Below, in pieces: positions 60,035 through 64,000 of a stretch of 64,000 nucleotides of DNA. Numbering within the stretch: the first letter of the stretch is position 1; every line of letters starts with the position of its first letter. The position numbers were made by a program, and so were the translations under genes. Source of the DNA: Bacillus_BA fengqiuensis (GTDB taxonomy: Bacteria > Bacillota > Bacilli > Bacillales > Bacillaceae_H); assembly GCA_030813035.1 (NCBI GenBank), contig JAUSTV010000002.1; one strand, given 5' to 3'. A model generated the notes under the pieces. The model made no database searches, had not been told where the DNA came from, and worked only from the letters and a program-made list of their open reading frames with translations.

Positions 60035-61708
60035 ATGGAGAAAAAGTGGTGGAAAGAAGCCGTTGCATATCAAATTTACCCGCGCAGCTTTATGGACTCA
60101 AACGGCGACGGGATTGGTGATATTCAAGGTGTGATATCGAAACTGGATTATTTAAAGGGTTTAGGAATTGATGTGATTTGGATTTGCCCGATTTATCAAT
60201 CACCAAATGATGATAACGGTTACGATATTAGCGACTATAAAGACATCATGAAAGATTTTGGCACAATGGCTGATTTCGATGAACTGTTGGGTGAGGTTCA
60301 TAAACGAGGAATGAAGCTGATTATGGACTTGGTTATCAATCATACATCAGACGAGCACCCATGGTTTATCGAGTCTCGTTCTTCCAAAGATAATCTGTAT
60401 CGTGATTACTATGTTTGGCGTGAAGGAAAAGATGGGAAAGAGCCGAACAACTGGGAATCCATTTTCAGCGGATCTGCCTGGGAGTATGAAGAGAAAACAG
60501 GTGAGTATTACCTCCATGTATTCTCGCGCAAACAACCTGACTTAAACTGGGAAAATCCGAAAGTTCGTCAAGATTTATACGGAATGGTCAACTGGTGGCT
60601 TGATAAAGGAATTGATGGTTTCCGTGTAGATGCCATTTCTCATATTAAGAAAGTAGCTGGCTTCCCCGATCTTCCAAACCCGGAAGGCTTAGATTATGTC
60701 CCGTCTTTTGAAGGCCATATGAACCGTGAAGGCATTCAAGACTTTTTAACAGAGCTGAAAGAGCAAACGTTTGCAAAGTATGACATTATGACAGTCGGCG
60801 AAGCGAACGGTGTGTCTTCGGATAACGCTGATGAGTGGGTTGGAGCGGAAAACGGCAAGTTCAATATGATTTTCCAATTCGAACATATGAGCCTTTGGGC
60901 GAAAGGGGAAACGAACCCATTAGACCTCAGCAGCTTAAAGAGAATTTTAACATCGTGGCAAAAAGGATTGGAAGCAAACGGCGGATGGAACGCGCTGTAC
61001 TTGGAAAATCATGACCACATTCGTTCAGTCAACAAATTTGGTGATCAGGAATTCCGTGAAGAAAGCTCCAAATGTTTAGCGGCCCTATACTTTAACATGC
61101 AAGGTACACCTTTTATTTACCAGGGCCAAGAAATCGGCATGACAAATGTCAAATTCGACTCCATTGAGCAGTACAATGATGTTGGAATGGTGAACTATTA
61201 CCGCATTGAGCGGGAAAAAGGACGTCCCCATGAAGAAATTATGAAAATTGTATGGGAGCAAGGGCGTGATAACTCACGTACACCGATGCAATGGAACAAA
61301 GAAGCGAACGGCGGCTTTACGACTGGAACACCATGGTTAGGAGTCAATCCTAATTATAAGGAGATTAATGTCGAAGCGCAGCAAAACGATCCCAATTCCA
61401 TTTTGAATTTCTATAAAAATCTTATTCGCATTCGCAAAGAACATGAAGTGTTTGTATACGGAACGTACGATTTAATTTTGCCGGAGCATGAAAAAATTTA
61501 TGCTTACACGCGTACACTAGGAAATGAAAAGGCAGTTGTGATTTGTAACTTGTCTCGTCATGAAGAGCAATTCGAACTCCCACAAGACATTGCATTTAAT
61601 CGCCAACAGCTATTGATTCATAACTACGACAGTGAAAGTATCGAGTCTATATATTCGTTTGCGTTAAAATCATATGAAACGCGCGTATATTTGTTGACGA
61701 ACGAGTAA
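60035..61708 (+). CDS. malL: GH13 oligo-1,6-glucosidase/alpha-glucosidase
   Basis: 557 residues, ATG after AAGAGGAGTTG. GH13_31 features: WWKEAVAYQIYPRSFMDSNG, DLVINHTSDEHPWF, nucleophile Asp in GFRVDAISHIKK, acid Glu in TVGEANGVSSDN and the third Asp in ENHDHIRS. It hydrolyses alpha-1,6 and short alpha-1,4 glucosides such as isomaltose or maltose in the cytosol. It is isolated between rnpB and rlmL with no transporter or regulator, unlike typical mal or tre clusters. Confidence 0.93.
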   Translation: MEKKWWKEAVAYQIYPRSFMDSNGDGIGDIQGVISKLDYLKGLGIDVIWICPIYQSPNDDNGYDISDYKDIMKDFGTMADFDELLGEVHKRGMKLIMDLVINHTSDEHPWFIESRSSKDNLYRDYYVWREGKDGKEPNNWESIFSGSAWEYEEKTGEYYLHVFSRKQPDLNWENPKVRQDLYGMVNWWLDKGIDGFRVDAISHIKKVAGFPDLPNPEGLDYVPSFEGHMNREGIQDFLTELKEQTFAKYDIMTVGEANGVSSDNADEWVGAENGKFNMIFQFEHMSLWAKGETNPLDLSSLKRILTSWQKGLEANGGWNALYLENHDHIRSVNKFGDQEFREESSKCLAALYFNMQGTPFIYQGQEIGMTNVKFDSIEQYNDVGMVNYYRIEREKGRPHEEIMKIVWEQGRDNSRTPMQWNKEANGGFTTGTPWLGVNPNYKEINVEAQQNDPNSILNFYKNLIRIRKEHEVFVYGTYDLILPEHEKIYAYTRTLGNEKAVVICNLSRHEEQFELPQDIAFNRQQLLIHNYDSESIESIYSFALKSYETRVYLLTNE

Positions 61709-61737
61709 ATGAGCAATCGTTTGCACTAGATGGACTA

Positions 61738-61770
61738 ACGGTCTAAGGATATTCCTTAGGCCGTTTTCTT
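61738..61770 (+). terminator. Terminator after malL
   Basis: ACGGTCTAAGGA (61738-61749) pairs with TCCTTAGGCCGT (61753-61764), then TTTCTT. The stem has one mismatch and a 3-base loop. Confidence 0.8.
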
Positions 61771-61868
61771 GCGATGGGAAAGATGAGTGTGGAAGAACAT
61801 TGCATCCAAGGGCTTTTTTATGTTAAGTTAACAGTTGATGTACATAATGAAATTGAAGAGGTAGAAAT

Positions 61869-63029
61869 ATGAGTAAAAAATATACATTGATCGCCACGGC
61901 TGCGATGGGGCTTGAAGCTCTTGTTGCCAAGGAAGTGCGGGATTTAGGATACGAGTGTACGGTCGATAACGGTAAAGTGATTTTTAAAGGGGACGAAACG
62001 GCGATTGCCCGCAGTAACATTTGGCTGCGTACGGCAGATCGTGTGAAAATTAAAGTTGGTGAATTTAGAGCGAAAACCTTTGATGAGTTATTTGAAAAAA
62101 CGAAGGCATTGAACTGGGGAGACTATTTACCGGTCGATGCCAATTTTCCTGTCAGCGGAAAATCGGTCAAGTCTACACTATTCAGTGTGTCGGATTGCCA
62201 AAGCATCGTCAAAAAAGCGATTGTAGAAAGCATGAAAAAACATTATAAAAAAACGACGGGCTGGCTTGAAGAAACCGGACCGGAGTTCAAAATCGAAGTG
62301 GCTTTGTTGAAGGATGTGGCAACTTTAACGATCGATACGAGCGGAGCAGGCCTTCATAAGCGTGGATATCGTGCTGGACAGGGCGAGGCACCAATCAAAG
62401 AAACATTGGCTGCAGCCCTTGTCATGTTAACGAACTGGCATCCAGACCGTCCGTTCGTGGACCCGTTTTGCGGTTCTGGAACGATTCCCATCGAAGCGGC
62501 TTTAATCGGTCAAAACATTGCACCAGGATTTAACCGCGAATTCATTTCAGAAGCATGGCCGTGGATGTCAGCCGGCATCTGGGATAAAGCGCGTGATGAA
62601 GCCGAGAGTCTGGCAAACTATGACCAGGAGCTTGATATTGCAGGGCATGACATCGATCACCGCATGGTTAAAATCGCTCAAGAGAATGCATTTGAAGCAG
62701 GGTTAGGCGATTTAATTAGATTTAAGCAAATGCAAGTAAGAGACTTTACAACAGATAAGCAATACGGCGTGATTGTCGGGAACCCGCCATACGGGGAACG
62801 TTTGAGCGACCGTCCGTCCGTGGAAAAGATGTATCAAGAAATGGGTCAGGCGTTTGCCACGCTGGATACATGGTCTATTTACATGTTGACGTCCCACAAA
62901 GGCTTTGAGCAAGTATACGGCAAACAGGCAACGAAAAAACGAAAGCTCTTTAACGGATTCATCGAAACGGATTATTATCAGTATTGGGGAAAACGTCCGC
63001 CGAGAAACACGGATGCGGAGCGGGTTTGA
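61869..63029 (+). CDS. ypsC: 23S rRNA guanine-N2 methyltransferase, YpsC/RlmL type
   Basis: 386 residues, ATG after AGAGGTAGAAAT. An N-terminal THUMP domain (about 1-160; opening KKYTLIATAAMGLEALVAKE) leads to a class I SAM methyltransferase: FVDPFCGSGTIPIEAALI, GHDIDHRMVKIAQENA and the catalytic VGNPPYGERLSD. It methylates a guanine in 23S rRNA; B. subtilis YpsC and the N-terminal half of E. coli RlmL are the relatives. It ends the conserved segment shared with B. subtilis. Confidence 0.93.
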   Translation: MSKKYTLIATAAMGLEALVAKEVRDLGYECTVDNGKVIFKGDETAIARSNIWLRTADRVKIKVGEFRAKTFDELFEKTKALNWGDYLPVDANFPVSGKSVKSTLFSVSDCQSIVKKAIVESMKKHYKKTTGWLEETGPEFKIEVALLKDVATLTIDTSGAGLHKRGYRAGQGEAPIKETLAAALVMLTNWHPDRPFVDPFCGSGTIPIEAALIGQNIAPGFNREFISEAWPWMSAGIWDKARDEAESLANYDQELDIAGHDIDHRMVKIAQENAFEAGLGDLIRFKQMQVRDFTTDKQYGVIVGNPPYGERLSDRPSVEKMYQEMGQAFATLDTWSIYMLTSHKGFEQVYGKQATKKRKLFNGFIETDYYQYWGKRPPRNTDAERV

Positions 63030-63123
63030 GGGTTATTAAATATAGTGGTCAGAAGTTCACTGGATTAATTTTGGTTTGACCAGATTACTTTTCCGATGAA
63101 AAATCATTGGAAGGAAGATGGGC

Positions 63124-63527
63124 ATGTTATTGAAATTTGCCATTCAAGAGTTTTTGGACGACAGAAATTACAAAAACTTATCAAGCTCACCTTGAAGATG
63201 TACCGTCAAAATTTAGGGCTGTTCTTAGACTACTGCACATTAAACAACATTTTAAATGTGGAGGACATAAGATCAAACGTTGTGAAGGCATATATGCTTC
63301 GATGCAAAGAAGAAGGAAATAAGCCTTCAACGATGAACAATAAACTCCGTTCCATTAAGGTGTTCTTTAACTATTTGGTTGAAGAGGAAATCATTGAAAA
63401 AACTTTGCAAAAAATCCTTCGACATGAGGATATAACCATGACACAACGCTATGTTAATCTCTGGGGAACGGCATTGAAACAGCAAAATGATAAGTATAAT
63501 CCTTTGAACAATATTGATATAGGGTAA
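63124..63527 (+). pseudogene. Tyrosine recombinase with frameshift and internal deletion
   Basis: From ATG 63124 (GGAAGGAAGATG upstream) the frame reads MLLKFAIQEFLDDRNYKNLS and then shifts near 63185 into another frame continuing LKMYRQNLGLFLDYCTLNN, the N-terminal core-binding domain. After VEEEIIEK the text jumps to ILRHEDITMTQRYVNL, the final segment with the Tyr nucleophile. The whole region with Arg-Lys-His/Arg catalytic residues is missing. It is a dead integrase relic. Confidence 0.8.
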
Positions 63528-63530
63528 TTT

Positions 63531-63558
63531 AAAAGAAGCAGGATTTCTGCTTCTTTTT
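63531..63558 (+). terminator. Terminator after the integrase relic
   Basis: AAAAGAAGCAG (63531-63541) pairs with CTGCTTCTTTT, followed by TT. Good stem and T-run. Confidence 0.8.
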
Positions 63559-63662
63559 TAGGCTCTGTTGTTGGTTTCCTTATTAAAACTGATGTGTCAG
63601 TTAAGTTGCAGATGGAAATCAACGACAGTTAGCTCAACATAGAAGAATAATGGAGTGATGAT

Positions 63663-63845
63663 ATGAGTAAAGCTAAGGGTAAAGGCGGAACGGGTAGAGG
63701 AACAGGCAAGAAGGGCTGGACTCGTTGGAAATCTAGTTCTAACAAAGCAAAGGGTACCAAACCTTATGCGAGCAAAGGTGTTAAAAAACGGGATGGCACA
63801 AAGCCGATCAACAATAATAAAGGTGATACATCTGAGATGCAGTGA
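63663..63845 (+). CDS. Small basic protein, DUF3934-like, 60 aa
   Basis: ATG 63663 with a TGGAGTG site. The protein opens MSKAKGKGGTGRGTGKKGWT and continues RWKSSSNKAKGTKPYASKGV; it is rich in Lys and Gly with no hydrophobic core. The Gly/Lys pattern and Trp pair resemble the DUF3934 small proteins of Bacillus, of unknown function. The call of a real gene is good; the family name is from memory only. Confidence 0.7.
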   Translation: MSKAKGKGGTGRGTGKKGWTRWKSSSNKAKGTKPYASKGVKKRDGTKPINNNKGDTSEMQ

Positions 63846-63878
63846 CTGCTGAAAAAATACCATTTCGTTAGTTTGGTT

Positions 63879-63909
63879 GCGATACTTCAATAAGAGTATC
63901 GCTTTTTTT
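63879..63909 (+). terminator. Terminator used as group II intron target
   Basis: GCGATACT (63879-63886) pairs with AGTATCGC (63895-63902), followed by TTTTTTT. The intron begins two bases after the T-run. Confidence 0.85.
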
Positions 63910-63910
63910 A

Positions 63911-64000
63911 GTGCGCCCAGCATGGGCGCAGTCTATAGGGTGCAAGTCCCGAACCGTGAAGGCAGTAGTAGTGGTTAGCTTAACGCAAGGGTGTCCGGGG
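63911..64000 (+). mobile_element. Group II intron, 5' end (runs off the window)
   Basis: The sequence starts GTGCGCCCAGCATGGGCGCA, matching the GUGYG 5' end and first helix of bacterial group II introns, then CTATAGGGTGCAAGTCCC, GAACCGTGAAGGCAGTAGTA and TTAGCTTAACGCAAGGGTGT, all typical of domain I. Its position straight after a terminator hairpin and T-run is the preferred site of the IIC class. The rest, including any maturase gene, is outside the window. Confidence 0.88.

Noticed and set aside
1..64000. CRISPR arrays, tRNA or rRNA genes
   Set aside because: I looked for regular repeat-spacer patterns and tRNA cloverleaf/CCA ends and saw none. The only regularly spaced array is the iteron region, which has no unique spacers.
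1..64000. A novel multi-gene defence system
   Set aside because: No nuclease, restriction, toxin-antitoxin or reverse-transcriptase cluster is visible. MrfA/MrfB are known DNA-repair proteins in their normal place.

Overview
The window looks like a low-GC, spore-forming Bacillaceae genome (Bacillus or a close relative; I do not assign a species). The gene order mrfA/yprA, mrfB/yprB, cotD, ypsA, gpsB, rnpB, rlmL/ypsC at 53-63 kb is the Bacillus subtilis core order. YjcZ-type small spore proteins, CotD, Shine-Dalgarno sites, a TPP riboswitch and U-tailed terminators all fit. The window starts with a plasmid-type Rep_3 initiator and a large iteron array, so a plasmid replicon appears to sit in, or be assembled onto, chromosomal sequence.

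Layout. 0-2.6 kb: partial small gene, Rep_3 initiator, about 23 iterons and a perfect palindrome. 2.6-5.7 kb: thiamine-precursor ABC transporter under a TPP riboswitch. 5.8-20.1 kb: a cell-envelope block with a parvulin-type foldase, an OmpR-type two-component system, a PepSY membrane protein, an HtrA-like protease, a GT2-GtrA-GalU-GalE operon and a GT39 enzyme (lipid-linked sugar modification of a wall polymer), an IS1182-type insertion, and a His-rich membrane protein overlapping a PspA-family gene. Four promoters in this block share one direct-repeat motif at a fixed distance from the -10 box, so they probably form one envelope-stress regulon. 20-24 kb: amino-acid binding lipoprotein, hydrolases and two YjcZ genes.

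24-38.4 kb: a polyamine catabolic island. An arginase-family ureohydrolase (agmatinase-like), two PuuP-like importers, glutamate dehydrogenase, two small accessory proteins, a PAS/AAA+ sigma-54 activator, an aldehyde dehydrogenase, a PatA/YgjG-like putrescine aminotransferase and a GabT-like aminotransferase would carry agmatine to putrescine, 4-aminobutyraldehyde, GABA and succinate semialdehyde, with glutamate recycled by the dehydrogenase. Good -24/-12 promoters precede the ureohydrolase, the glutamate dehydrogenase and the aldehyde dehydrogenase.

38.4-50 kb: accessory genes (orphan KinB-like kinase, FMN alpha-hydroxy-acid oxidase, BASS transporter, 3-hydroxybutyrate dehydrogenase-like SDR, methyltransferase, LysM/SleB hydrolase, STAS and SET proteins) among gene fragments (CaiB, DUF3231, DUF1801) and an apparent T-box remnant. 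50-64 kb: chemoreceptor, ferritin, the conserved mrfA-to-rlmL segment with rnpB and malL, then a broken integrase, a small basic gene and the 5' end of a group II intron placed directly after a terminator hairpin.

Several dispersed intergenic repeat families occur: a structured repeat around a TTAACGGGCAGTAAGAC core, a hairpin with an ACCCGTC-type stem, and about 120-bp units downstream of gpsB. All assignments come from reading the sequence and remembered family features; no database search was run.
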